A stretch of DNA of 14,591 bases from CAZWHE01 sp964633825. Lineage in GTDB: Bacteria; Planctomycetota; B15-G4; CAYZWU01. Below are positions 6,372 to 13,425 of this stretch, piece by piece (the first letter of the stretch is position 1; every line of letters starts with the position of its first letter). The translations under genes and the position numbers were made by a program. The stretch lies in the NCBI GenBank assembly GCA_964633825.1, contig CAZWHE010000106.1, positions 1-14,591 on the forward strand. The letters are read 5' to 3'. The notes beneath the pieces are model-generated. The model was not told where the DNA came from and did no database searches. It worked only from the letters and a program-made list of their open reading frames with translations.

Positions 6372-6404
6372 CATGGCTGTTCCACGCGCATTTACAACGC
6401 GAAG
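6372..6404. repeat. Partial copy of the hairpin repeat seen at 12245-12306
   Basis: After CCAT the sequence GGCTGTTCCACG matches the 12-bp arm of the repeats at 12245-12306 (GGCCATTCCACG and GGCTATTCCGCG) with one to three differences and the same CAT preceding it. The second arm does not match, leaving only a CGCG/CGCG mini-stem, so it is at most a half-unit. It overlaps the promoter of the helicase operon. Confidence 0.35.
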
Positions 6405-6418
6405 CATAAAACTATAAT
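6391..6418 (+). promoter_or_regulatory. Sigma70-type promoter of the SNF2 helicase operon
   Basis: TTTACA (6391-6396), a 16-base spacer and a perfect TATAAT (6413-6418) give the best promoter in the window. The predicted start near 6425 leaves a leader of about 50 bases before the ATG at 6477. No operator-like palindrome is evident apart from the half-repeat overlapping the -35. Confidence 0.6.
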
Positions 6419-6476
6419 ACATCATTTCCGCTCTGGATCGCTATCCGGACCCGAGAGGCCCAATGACAAATAAAGT

Positions 6477-8891
6477 ATGATGAATATGGATCGCCGCCGG
6501 CAGAAGCAAAAGAAGAAGCGCGAGGAGAAGCGCAAGTTACGCCGTGGGCGGATGGAGCAGCAACGCTGCCAGGAGAAGGCCGATTTCTTTGCCTCCATGG
6601 CGTCAGAGGCTTACGACGACGGGGATTATTCCAATGCACTGGACCATGTAATGCGAGCCTTCAAGGCGAACCCTTCGGATCGGAGCATTCTTGATCTCGC
6701 TCTTTGTTGCGCAGACGCTTCGAAAGAAAGGGGCCATCTGTTCAAGCTCCTTCGCCACGCCTGGAACCGCGGGATGACCATGCGGAGAGAGGACTGGCTT
6801 TTTCTCGGCGAGCTGGCCTTGGAGAAGGGGGAGCTTCATCTGGCCCTCGAAGTTTTCCGGGATTTGAGAGCGGGCGACGCTCCCATGGATGGACGTATCA
6901 CGAAGGCGCAGATGAGGACGATCGAGGAAAGGCTTGGCAATGTGGAGCAGTTGATCCGGTTGAGAGAACGGGATGAAGCCTTGCGGCGCTGCAGATTTCG
7001 TCCACGGTCTTCTTCCGCTCCTGTGAAGAAAAGAGAGAAGGCGGGCGGGGTGGGGCAGTCAGGCGGCAGGGCCGAAGGAGTTGCCACGGAGCCGGTCCTG
7101 TCGCCCGAGGCGCCGGGGGAAGCCCCGGGCGGTGAGCCGGGGCAACCGGCGGGAGAAGTTTTACCGGAATTGCAGATCGATTTCAGAATGGAGGGAGAGG
7201 CAATTCTGACGGCGATCGCGGAGTCCCGGCAGATGGAGGCGGAAAGTCTGGAGTTGGCGCACAAGGCCTACAACCTCTCTTTTCGTACATCTTTCGATCA
7301 GCTCCTTTCCCTGCCGACGCTCAACAATGTCACTTCCCTGTGGTACCAGGAGGAAACAGCCTGTAAAGTGATGAAGACCTTCCGGGGGCAAGCGATTCTG
7401 GCCGACGAGGTCGGCCTCGGAAAGACGATCGAAGCAGGTCTGGTCTTGAAGGAATATCTGATGCGCGGCCTGGTCCGAACCGCGCTAATTCTCACCCCCA
7501 GTTCCCTTATCCAACAGTGGAAAGATGAGCTTCAAGAGAAGTTTGGCCTCTCCTTTGTGACCAGCCAGGATGCGCTCTTTCGCCAGCGCCCGGAGAAGTT
7601 CTGGAAATCCTCTTTTATTCTCGCCTCGATCCAGACGGCTAGAAGCAAACGCAACTTCGAGGCGGCAACAGCCCGGAGCTACGACATCGTCATTGTGGAC
7701 GAAGCCCACCACCTGAAGAACAGGAGGACCCTCAACTGGAAGCTGGTCAATGCCGTTAAGAAAACTTATCTCCTTCTGCTGACCGCCACACCGGTTCAAA
7801 ACAAACTCGAAGAACTCTACAACCTGATTACGCTGCTTCGCCCCGGGCACCTCAAGACGCGCAAGGCTTTCATTCAGGAGTTTGTATCGCGTGGCAATCC
7901 GACGGATCCGCGCAACCGCGAAAAGCTGCGCGGACTCCTGAAAGAGGTCATGATTCGAAACACCCGTTCCGTCACCCGCCTCAGTCTTCCTCCCCGTTTT
8001 GCGTACACGGTGCGTGTGTCTCCCTCACAGGAGGAAGAAAAGCTGTATCATGGGATCAGCGAATTGGTCGCCGGGCAGAGCGCAAAAGACTCCGGAAACC
8101 TTTCATTGCGGTCGTTGAGACGGTTGCTGGAAGCCGCAGGTTCATCTCACTTTGCCGCAAGGGGATTTCTGGAGCGGATAGCGCGGGATAAGGGTGATGA
8201 TTGGGGGGGAAAGGCACGGGAGCTGCTGAGTCTGGAGGGGAAGATCTCTGTCGTGGCCAAGATGCAGAAGGTACTCGACCTGCTTCAGGCCTCGCCGGAC
8301 AAGAAGATCGTTTTTGTCAATTACAGGGCGACCCTTGAATACATAGATCACGTGCTGAAGGGGCGCGGCATTCCCCATGCGGTGTTTCAAGGCAGCCTGA
8401 GTGCTGCGCGGAAACAGGCCGCCATCGATCAATTTCGTTTGGATTGCCCGATCCTGCTGACCACGGGAGTGGGCGGCGAAGGGCACAATCTTCAGTTCTG
8501 CCATACCATGATCAACTACGACCTTCCATGGAATCCCATGGAGATCGAACAGCGCATCGGCCGAATCCACCGCATAGGCCAGGAAAAGGAAGTGCAGGTC
8601 TATAACTTCTGCTCCGCTGGAAGTATTGAGGATCACATCCTGGAAGTTCTCGACCGAAAAATCAATATGTTCGAACTTGTCATAGGCGAGATCGACATGA
8701 TCCTGGGGCGCGTGAGAGGGGAGGAAGAGTTCGGCGATCTGGTCTATGACATCTGGATTAAAAACCGGGACGAGCGCGGCCGGAGGAAGGCATTCAACAC
8801 TCTAGCGGGCCGGCTGAAACGGGCACGAACCGGCTATGAAGCCAGCAAGAAGCTGGATGAGAATCTTTTTCAGGAGGACTTCGGCGTATAG
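6477..8891 (+). CDS. SNF2-family helicase/ATPase with TPR-like N-terminal region
   Basis: 804 residues. The N-terminus is strongly basic (5-24), then helical with TPR-like pairs (about 35-170: YSNALDHVMRAFKANPSD, LFLGELALEKGELHLALEVF). A Gly/Pro/Glu-rich linker (about 177-228) precedes a complete SNF2 motor: ADEVGLGKTIEAG (309-321, motif I), ILTPSSLIQQW (motif Ia), VDEAHHLKN (407-415, DEAH), LTATPVQN (435-442), KIVFVNYRATL (610-620), TGVGGEGHNLQ and QRIGRIHRIGQ (692-702, motif VI). All catalytic residues are present, so it should be an active DNA- or RNA-dependent ATPase, probably a translocase that remodels nucleoprotein rather than a strand separator. Three near ATGs (6477, 6480, 6486) are possible starts; none has a strong ribosome site. 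The partner gene follows 39 bases on. RapA or DrmD-type SNF2 proteins are relatives, not clear orthologues. Confidence 0.85.
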   Translation: MMNMDRRRQKQKKKREEKRKLRRGRMEQQRCQEKADFFASMASEAYDDGDYSNALDHVMRAFKANPSDRSILDLALCCADASKERGHLFKLLRHAWNRGMTMRREDWLFLGELALEKGELHLALEVFRDLRAGDAPMDGRITKAQMRTIEERLGNVEQLIRLRERDEALRRCRFRPRSSSAPVKKREKAGGVGQSGGRAEGVATEPVLSPEAPGEAPGGEPGQPAGEVLPELQIDFRMEGEAILTAIAESRQMEAESLELAHKAYNLSFRTSFDQLLSLPTLNNVTSLWYQEETACKVMKTFRGQAILADEVGLGKTIEAGLVLKEYLMRGLVRTALILTPSSLIQQWKDELQEKFGLSFVTSQDALFRQRPEKFWKSSFILASIQTARSKRNFEAATARSYDIVIVDEAHHLKNRRTLNWKLVNAVKKTYLLLLTATPVQNKLEELYNLITLLRPGHLKTRKAFIQEFVSRGNPTDPRNREKLRGLLKEVMIRNTRSVTRLSLPPRFAYTVRVSPSQEEEKLYHGISELVAGQSAKDSGNLSLRSLRRLLEAAGSSHFAARGFLERIARDKGDDWGGKARELLSLEGKISVVAKMQKVLDLLQASPDKKIVFVNYRATLEYIDHVLKGRGIPHAVFQGSLSAARKQAAIDQFRLDCPILLTTGVGGEGHNLQFCHTMINYDLPWNPMEIEQRIGRIHRIGQEKEVQVYNFCSAGSIEDHILEVLDRKINMFELVIGEIDMILGRVRGEEEFGDLVYDIWIKNRDERGRRKAFNTLAGRLKRARTGYEASKKLDENLFQEDFGV

Positions 8892-8930
8892 TCCTTGGTG
8901 AAAAGAACGCGCGACGAGGAGGTTGTGCGG

Positions 8931-9971
8931 ATGACTGAGTCAGAATGTTCCAAAATCCTCTCTTTCGCAGGCCGTGTGCTGAAACGGCATGGCGGCCTTG
9001 TGGAAGCGAGGAGCGATTCCCTCCTGGTTCTGCTCCCCGAGGCTTTGTCCCATTCCCTGGGACTGCCTGAAGAGGCCAGGCTGGGCCGGGATGGGGAGGC
9101 GTTGAGTTATGGCACCCCCCTTCTGGATCGGTTCGTCCGCCTTGCAACCGAAAACGTATCGGTCGCCTACGGCAAGGTGAAGGTGTCCTATATAAAAAAG
9201 GAGGGTTTCGATGTCCGTCTTTCAGAGGATCTTTCTTTCGTGAATGCCCGGGTTCGGCTGGTGAACAGGGCCGAAACCCGTACCACCTATATGAAGCTGG
9301 CCTGCCATTACGTGGCCCTGAGCGACGAGCGCAAAGAGGGGCTGGTACATGTCTGCGTCCATGAGGAAACAGGCGCCTTGATTCCGGATCTGGCGCGGTA
9401 CCTGGGAGACTACGAGGTGGAGTATTTTCCGCCGGGAAATGCTCCACCCCACTTTCCCCAGTGTCCGGAGAACGCTGTACACGCGGGCTTGAAGGGCGCC
9501 CGGGTCGCCGTCGAAGCGGATCTGGCCGAATTTCTGAAAAGTATGTACAGGCACCTCCACCGCGATGTCAAGAATACCAGGGAGTACTATCAGGCCCTGG
9601 ACAGAGAAATGAGGGAAAGTCTGAAAACTCAGAGGCCGACCCCGGAGCAGCGAAGGGAGAGAGAAGAAAAAATACGGGAATTGCCTCGCGAAGTCGCCCG
9701 GAAGACCGAAGACCTCCGGGAAAAATATCACGTCCAGGTGAAGTTGACAGCCTGCACGGCCTTGCGCCTTCTTGTTCCCGTGGCTCAGCTTTTTACGGAG
9801 TTGCAACACCGGGCGTTCAAGCGGCGGTTGCCGATCACCTACAATCCTGTCACGCGGAAACTGGATCCTCTGGTGTGCGAATCATGTGGGAGAACCACAC
9901 GCAGGGTGTTTCCCTGTGTGGAAGGCTCCCATGTTCCGCTGAAGTGCGAATCCTGCACGACGAAGCCGTAA
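8931..9971 (+). CDS. SNF2-helicase partner protein with coiled coil and C-terminal zinc finger
   Basis: 346 residues from the ATG at 8931, chosen because GAGGAGG (8916-8922) lies eight bases upstream; the frame is open to a TTG at 8895 without such a site. The N-terminal half is mixed alpha/beta. A charged helical region follows (about 195-268: DLAEFLKSMYRHLHRDV, EYYQALDREMRES, RREREEKIRELPREV), then a beta-rich segment ending in two CxxC knuckles, C316-x2-C319 (CESCGR) and C339-x2-C342, that should hold one zinc. I recall similar proteins encoded beside SNF2 helicases in other bacteria and would liken the pair to Bacillus YqhH/YqhG in arrangement only. It is probably a stable partner, perhaps the substrate adaptor, of the helicase (inference). 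No enzymatic motif is visible. Confidence 0.7.
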   Translation: MTESECSKILSFAGRVLKRHGGLVEARSDSLLVLLPEALSHSLGLPEEARLGRDGEALSYGTPLLDRFVRLATENVSVAYGKVKVSYIKKEGFDVRLSEDLSFVNARVRLVNRAETRTTYMKLACHYVALSDERKEGLVHVCVHEETGALIPDLARYLGDYEVEYFPPGNAPPHFPQCPENAVHAGLKGARVAVEADLAEFLKSMYRHLHRDVKNTREYYQALDREMRESLKTQRPTPEQRREREEKIRELPREVARKTEDLREKYHVQVKLTACTALRLLVPVAQLFTELQHRAFKRRLPITYNPVTRKLDPLVCESCGRTTRRVFPCVEGSHVPLKCESCTTKP

Positions 9972-10020
9972 CCTGCTTCTTCGAGCATGATCATCCCGGA
10001 CGATCCCGTAACCAGGATGG

Positions 10021-10340
10021 GCGATCTCTGGTTGAAGTCGTCCCGGTAGATCGAGAGGATCGACTGCTTGACGGCATCGGTTCGTCGATGGTGTAATCGC
10101 ACAGAAACTCCCGGAGTTTGTTTTTTCCCAGTGCGAGCGAGCAGGAACTCCTCGAACTGCATCGGACCCAGGTGCAGGTATTCGATGCGGGGACCTGGGC
10201 TCGAACAGGCTTGCTGCTTCGGGCTCGCGCTAGAAGTTGATCTCGACCGGCAAGTCGAATTGCTCCCGGGCAAACATCTGCACCAGGAAAGACTTGCCGA
10301 CCTGTCGGGCTCCGCGCACAACCCAATTGGCTATTTTCAA
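10021..10340 (-). pseudogene. Decayed AAA_14/DUF4143 ATPase remnant
   Basis: Read on the minus strand from a TTG at 10340, the frame gives 36 residues with an intact Walker A (RGARQVGKS) and FAREQFDLPVEINF, the start of the AAA_14 domain. A TAG at 10232-10230 stands where the family continues with Glu, and the same frame then reads REPEAASLFEP, again family-like. After a frameshift RIEYLHLGPMQFEEFLLALG follows, then, after another shift, AVKQSILSIYRDDFNQ. Both pieces belong to the same family, which normally spans about 400 residues with a C-terminal DUF4143 domain. At least one nonsense change, two frameshifts and large internal deletions make it non-functional. Such ATPases spread by horizontal transfer. 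Confidence 0.75.
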
Positions 10341-10509
10341 GGGTTAAACTAACCATCAAATGGATATAATTTTGGGTAATGTGCGCCGAGATGGAGGCTT
10401 ACAGGTGCTTCTTCTTGCGGCCGTCTTTGGTTTCGCCGGTTGATCTTGCCGCTGCCGGAAGTCATCATTGCCTGCCCGGACAGTGCCGGGCTCAAAGGGA
10501 GGAACCGAG
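10341..10509. other. Gap before the PRiA4-type gene, possible -10 element
   Basis: With the pseudogene this is a stretch of about 540 bases without an intact gene. TATAAT at 10365-10370 on the plus strand, with TTAAAC 15 bases upstream (10344-10349), is a possible weak promoter for the next gene. GGGAGG at 10498-10503 is a ribosome site seven bases or so before a TTG at 10510. Nothing else is recognisable. Confidence 0.3.
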
Positions 10510-11181
10510 TTGAATACAGAGAAGCCGCAATACCCCGGCCGATGCAAGCTGTGCCGAGAAGTCTTTGACAAAGGACAAATGACCCGCCACTTGAAGAAAT
10601 GCGTTCAGAAGGGCGCTGAAAACGGCGGGCGAACCGCAAAGTTGTTCCATCTTGTGGTCGAGGGCCGTCACCTGCCCATGTACTGGCTTCATGTCGAGAT
10701 TCCGGGCGCTGTGACGCTGGCGCATCTCGACCGGTTTCTCAGGGATATCTGGCTCGAATGCTGCGGGCACATGAGCTGCTTCACGATCGAGAGTCAGAGG
10801 TACTCCGTGCAGCCCATGAAGGACGCGATGTTCGGACCGCCTGAGAAGACCATGCACCGGAAGATCTACAGCGTGCTCAGCGAGGGGACGAAGTTCGAGC
10901 ATGAGTACGATTACGGCTCGACGACAGAGCTGGCGCTTCACGTGCTCGGCATCCGCGAGGCCGGCGTGAAAAAGCAGGACATCACACTGCTGGCGCGAAA
11001 CGAGCCGCCTGCCTGGGAGTGCATCGAGTGCGGCAAGCCCGCCACGCAGATACAGGGGGCCGGGTGGGGATTGGATTTGGAAGACCTGTTTTGCGGCGAC
11101 TGCGTGGGAGATGATGAAGACGAGGGATTCCTGCCTGTCGTCAACTCCCCCCGTATCGGTGTCTGCGGGTATTGCGGATAG
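10510..11181 (+). CDS. Plasmid pRiA4b ORF-3 family protein with flanking zinc knuckles
   Basis: 223 residues from a TTG at 10510, chosen because GGGAGG (10498-10503) sits correctly before it; another TTG at 10468 lacks one. The core (about 44-150) is the PRiA4 ORF-3 fold (also named IS1096 passenger TnpR-like): LFHLVVEGRHLPMYWLHVEI, LDRFLRDIWLECCGH and the signature HEYDYGSTTEL (131-141). Unusually, it is flanked by metal sites. The N-terminal C12-x2-C15-x11-H27-x3-C31 resembles a C2HC finger (CKLCREVF...HLKKC). The C-terminal C171-x2-C174 with C195-x2-C198, and C219-x2-C222 at the very end, form one or more further zinc sites. Despite the family's name no recombinase residues are present. 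The biochemical function of this family is unknown to me. The next gene follows after about 290 bases. Confidence 0.8.
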   Translation: MNTEKPQYPGRCKLCREVFDKGQMTRHLKKCVQKGAENGGRTAKLFHLVVEGRHLPMYWLHVEIPGAVTLAHLDRFLRDIWLECCGHMSCFTIESQRYSVQPMKDAMFGPPEKTMHRKIYSVLSEGTKFEHEYDYGSTTELALHVLGIREAGVKKQDITLLARNEPPAWECIECGKPATQIQGAGWGLDLEDLFCGDCVGDDEDEGFLPVVNSPRIGVCGYCG

Positions 11182-11473
11182 CGAAAAGCCTTTCGAACGC
11201 GTATCGAAGAGTTATCGATCACATCGTCTCCGATCCGTTCCGGGTCGGGATCCGTATGAAACCCGTCTGTGCAGAGACAAAAATTTTCATCTGGAGCGAC
11301 AGGCTGGTCAAGGAGTGACTCCGCATTCGAGAACGCTAAAGAAGTAGAATACGACGATGGCGCCCTTTATCATGTTCGCCAAGTCCTTGCAGTACGGCGG
11401 GGAGAACCCGGTGCAGCACGCAGACCGGGATGGAAAGGAAACCCAATCCAGAACCGCCCGAGGAGAACTCGTC

Positions 11474-12223
11474 ATGGCTAAAAAAACCGTCAAAACGCCG
11501 CAGCCCGCCAACCCCAATATCGAACAGGTGCTCGACGAATTTCTGGCCGATCAGCGGAAGCGGCTGAAACCGAGGACCCTGTCACGGTATGAAGACATCG
11601 TCGCGCTACTCCAACATTGCCTCGACGGCTACGGACATCAATATCTATCGAAGGCCGAACAAGTTCTTTACGACAAACGGTACAACGCAGAGGGGGAAGA
11701 GCACCGGGAGTTCTGCAAACTCTTCGGACCGGAGAAGATCCTCGACGGCCTTTCCGAGTTCCTCGGGTATTTCATGATCCGCAAGGTCATGGGGGGGCAG
11801 GAACTCATGCAGGCGGCCGGGACGGTGACGAAGAAACTCTCGAAGTGGCTCGCCGAGAAAGGCTACATATCGAGCAGCCAGGGGCAGATGGGGATAGAGG
11901 AAGGTGCCGACGCGGCCCGGGACCTTCCCGGAGCTGAACGCGCCGCCCGCATCTTGTACGAGGCTGCGCAGAATCTCTTTCATAATCCGAACGGTTTGAA
12001 CGACGAAGACTATCTCGATTTCGACCACTACACGATCGCCAGGATCGAGCCCGGCAAGCTCTGGTTCGATCTCTTCAGGAAAGATAAGCGCCTGCTGGGC
12101 CCGGTGCACGTCCCGAAAAAGGCAGCGGAGTTGCTGAAGGAGGGCTGGGCCATCGGCTGCGCCCCGGCACGCATACGCACCAGGTGGTACATCGTAGAGG
12201 TGGGAAACGTCTATCCCATGTGA
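11474..12223 (+). CDS. Conserved hypothetical protein with recombinase core-binding-like N-terminal half
   Basis: 249 residues from the ATG at 11474. The start is set by GAGGAG about eight bases upstream; the frame is open to 11357, but that extension is poorly protein-like. The N-terminal half (about 15-130: IEQVLDEFLADQRKRLKPRT, LSRYEDIVALLQHCLDGYG, KKLSKWLAEKGYI) is helical and resembles the SAM-like core-binding domain of tyrosine recombinases. No catalytic R-H-R-Y domain follows, so it cannot be an integrase. The C-terminal part (about 180-249: YTIARIEPGKLWFDLF, WYIVEVGNVYPM) is beta-rich and looks like a separate small domain. The 292-base gap upstream (11182-11473) shows no gene. Similar proteins are, to my recollection, unannotated hypotheticals. 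A DNA-binding role is inferred only from the N-terminal resemblance. Confidence 0.65.
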   Translation: MAKKTVKTPQPANPNIEQVLDEFLADQRKRLKPRTLSRYEDIVALLQHCLDGYGHQYLSKAEQVLYDKRYNAEGEEHREFCKLFGPEKILDGLSEFLGYFMIRKVMGGQELMQAAGTVTKKLSKWLAEKGYISSSQGQMGIEEGADAARDLPGAERAARILYEAAQNLFHNPNGLNDEDYLDFDHYTIARIEPGKLWFDLFRKDKRLLGPVHVPKKAAELLKEGWAIGCAPARIRTRWYIVEVGNVYPM

Positions 12224-12244
12224 CCGGCGGGGATGCACGGTCAC

Positions 12245-12306
12245 GGCCATTCCACGATAAATCGTTGAATTGCCATGGCTATTCCGCGGTTTGTCGTTGA
12301 ATAGCC
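12245..12306. repeat. Tandem pair of 30-nt hairpin repeats (REP/BIME-like)
   Basis: Two units with a 32-base period (12245-12276 and 12277-12308) match at 24 of 32 positions. Each unit is an imperfect palindrome: 12-nt arms (GGCCATTCCACG with CGTTGAATTGCC; GGCTATTCCGCG with CGTTGAATAGCC) around a loop of about six bases. Both have the mismatch at the same mid-stem place. The outer GGCTATTC/GAATAGCC of the second unit is perfect. They lie between convergent genes (stops at 12223 and 12372), the usual place for REP/BIME sequences. No T-run follows, so intrinsic termination is uncertain. Confidence 0.65.
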
Positions 12307-12371
12307 TTGCGTTCTTCCGACTGTTTTCCCGGACAGCCGACGATGCATAAGGAATTCGCCGTGCACCGCTC

Positions 12372-13253
12372 TCAACGGTTGCGCTTTCTCGAAGCCCTGG
12401 CCTTCTTTCGCTTTCTCTTCTTCTTCTGTCGCTCCTTGCTTTTTTTAGGCTTTTGTAGTGGGAGGTCCGACCGGTAGCTCCTCGCCGGCTCTCCTTCCTT
12501 CTCCCTGAAGCAAGCCCACCACGACATGTACCTGTGGACGTCATCTATCGATCTTTCTCGTACCTTACTCCTGACCCGCTCCAGGCACTGCTCCGGTCCG
12601 TATTTCAAGGCCTCTTCGAACTCATGGAACTGGATGTAGAACGGTCGGATCAGCCCTCGCTCGTAGGCATCTTCGATCACGTCCATATGTTCTTCGGGAT
12701 AGAGGTCACAAACACAGCTCGCCGCCTTGTTCCAGAAGTCGGAACCGATGTCGGCTTCCGAACCTGTAAAGAGCCCTCCCAGAAAACCGATCACTTCCGA
12801 ACGCGAAGCGAGGCCGTCGGCAACGGCCATCACCATGGCCTTCATGGCCGATCCCCTGCAAAATGCATCGACGTCCCTGTTCAAAACCAGAGACCTTGTA
12901 AGCTCCAGGGAGCCGTCGCAGGTTCGAAACAAGAGGTAGGGCAGGGTTTCGGTGATGAGATCCCCGAAGAGTTCGTCCGCCAGCTCTCCGGGCAGGCTGA
13001 ACAGATCGACGATCCGTTTGTGCGCCCCGTGCTCCTTGAAATGCCCCAGCAGGATCAGGGAGTAGATATGGGCGATATAGCTTTCCTTTTCAGCATACTC
13101 GGAAGGATTCGAAAGAACCTTGTCCAGGATCGATATCAAATGAGGAACGATCTCGTCTCCACGGGCCAGGGCGGCGTCGACGGCCTCCCGCTCGTAGGTT
13201 CCTTTGTTGAATTCGAGGGATTTCAGGATGTCTGATATTTCATCCGTGGTCAT
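12372..13253 (-). CDS. DUF1186 family protein with lysine/arginine-rich C-terminal tail
   Basis: 293 residues. The body (about 1-245) is all-helical with HEAT-like repeats and matches the DUF1186 pattern: LFGDLITETLPYLLFRTCDG (95-114), FCRGSAMKAMVMAVADGLAS (131-150), ASCVCDLYPEEHMDVIEDAY (178-197), then GLIRPFYIQFHEFEEAL. Many DUF1186 proteins end in a SEC-C zinc knuckle. Here that place is taken by a basic tail of Lys and Arg (about 268-293) that could bind nucleic acid or be an eroded end. The ATG at 13253 has GAGAGG about ten bases upstream. It is convergent with the preceding plus-strand gene and 172 bases downstream of the HAF-repeat gene; the gap (13254-13425) holds no clear gene or terminator. 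Function of the family unknown to me. Confidence 0.75.
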   Translation of the reverse strand: MTTDEISDILKSLEFNKGTYEREAVDAALARGDEIVPHLISILDKVLSNPSEYAEKESYIAHIYSLILLGHFKEHGAHKRIVDLFSLPGELADELFGDLITETLPYLLFRTCDGSLELTRSLVLNRDVDAFCRGSAMKAMVMAVADGLASRSEVIGFLGGLFTGSEADIGSDFWNKAASCVCDLYPEEHMDVIEDAYERGLIRPFYIQFHEFEEALKYGPEQCLERVRSKVRERSIDDVHRYMSWWACFREKEGEPARSYRSDLPLQKPKKSKERQKKKRKRKKARASRKRNR

Positions 13254-13425
13254 GGATAATTCGCCTCTCCAATTGTGCGTGGTTGAAAAGGGGGGGAGCG
13301 CTCTCTAAGAATTTCGTGGAGGCATCTTACCACATCACGCGAACCGCCGAAACCTCGCCGGCGTTGACGACCACCTCCTCTTTCAAGAAAATGATCAGCT
13401 GTCGGGACAGAAAGCACCGGGCAAG

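Noticed and set aside
6477..8891. DISARM type 1 (DrmD SNF2 helicase)
   Set aside because: No drmA, drmB, drmC or methylase lies nearby, and the TPR-like N-terminus and partner gene do not match that system.
10021..10359. Overlapping ORFs of 96-211 residues in the 9.5-10.6 kb region as real genes
   Set aside because: They are frame shadows of the partner gene, the AAA_14 remnant and the PRiA4 gene; family-like segments appear only when frames are joined.
11474..12223. Tyrosine recombinase/integrase marking a mobile element
   Set aside because: Only the N-terminal half resembles a core-binding domain. The catalytic Arg-His-Arg-Tyr domain is missing, and the C-terminal part is a different beta-rich domain.
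12245..12308. CRISPR array
   Set aside because: Only two adjoining units, no spacers, and each unit is itself a palindrome; no cas genes in the window.
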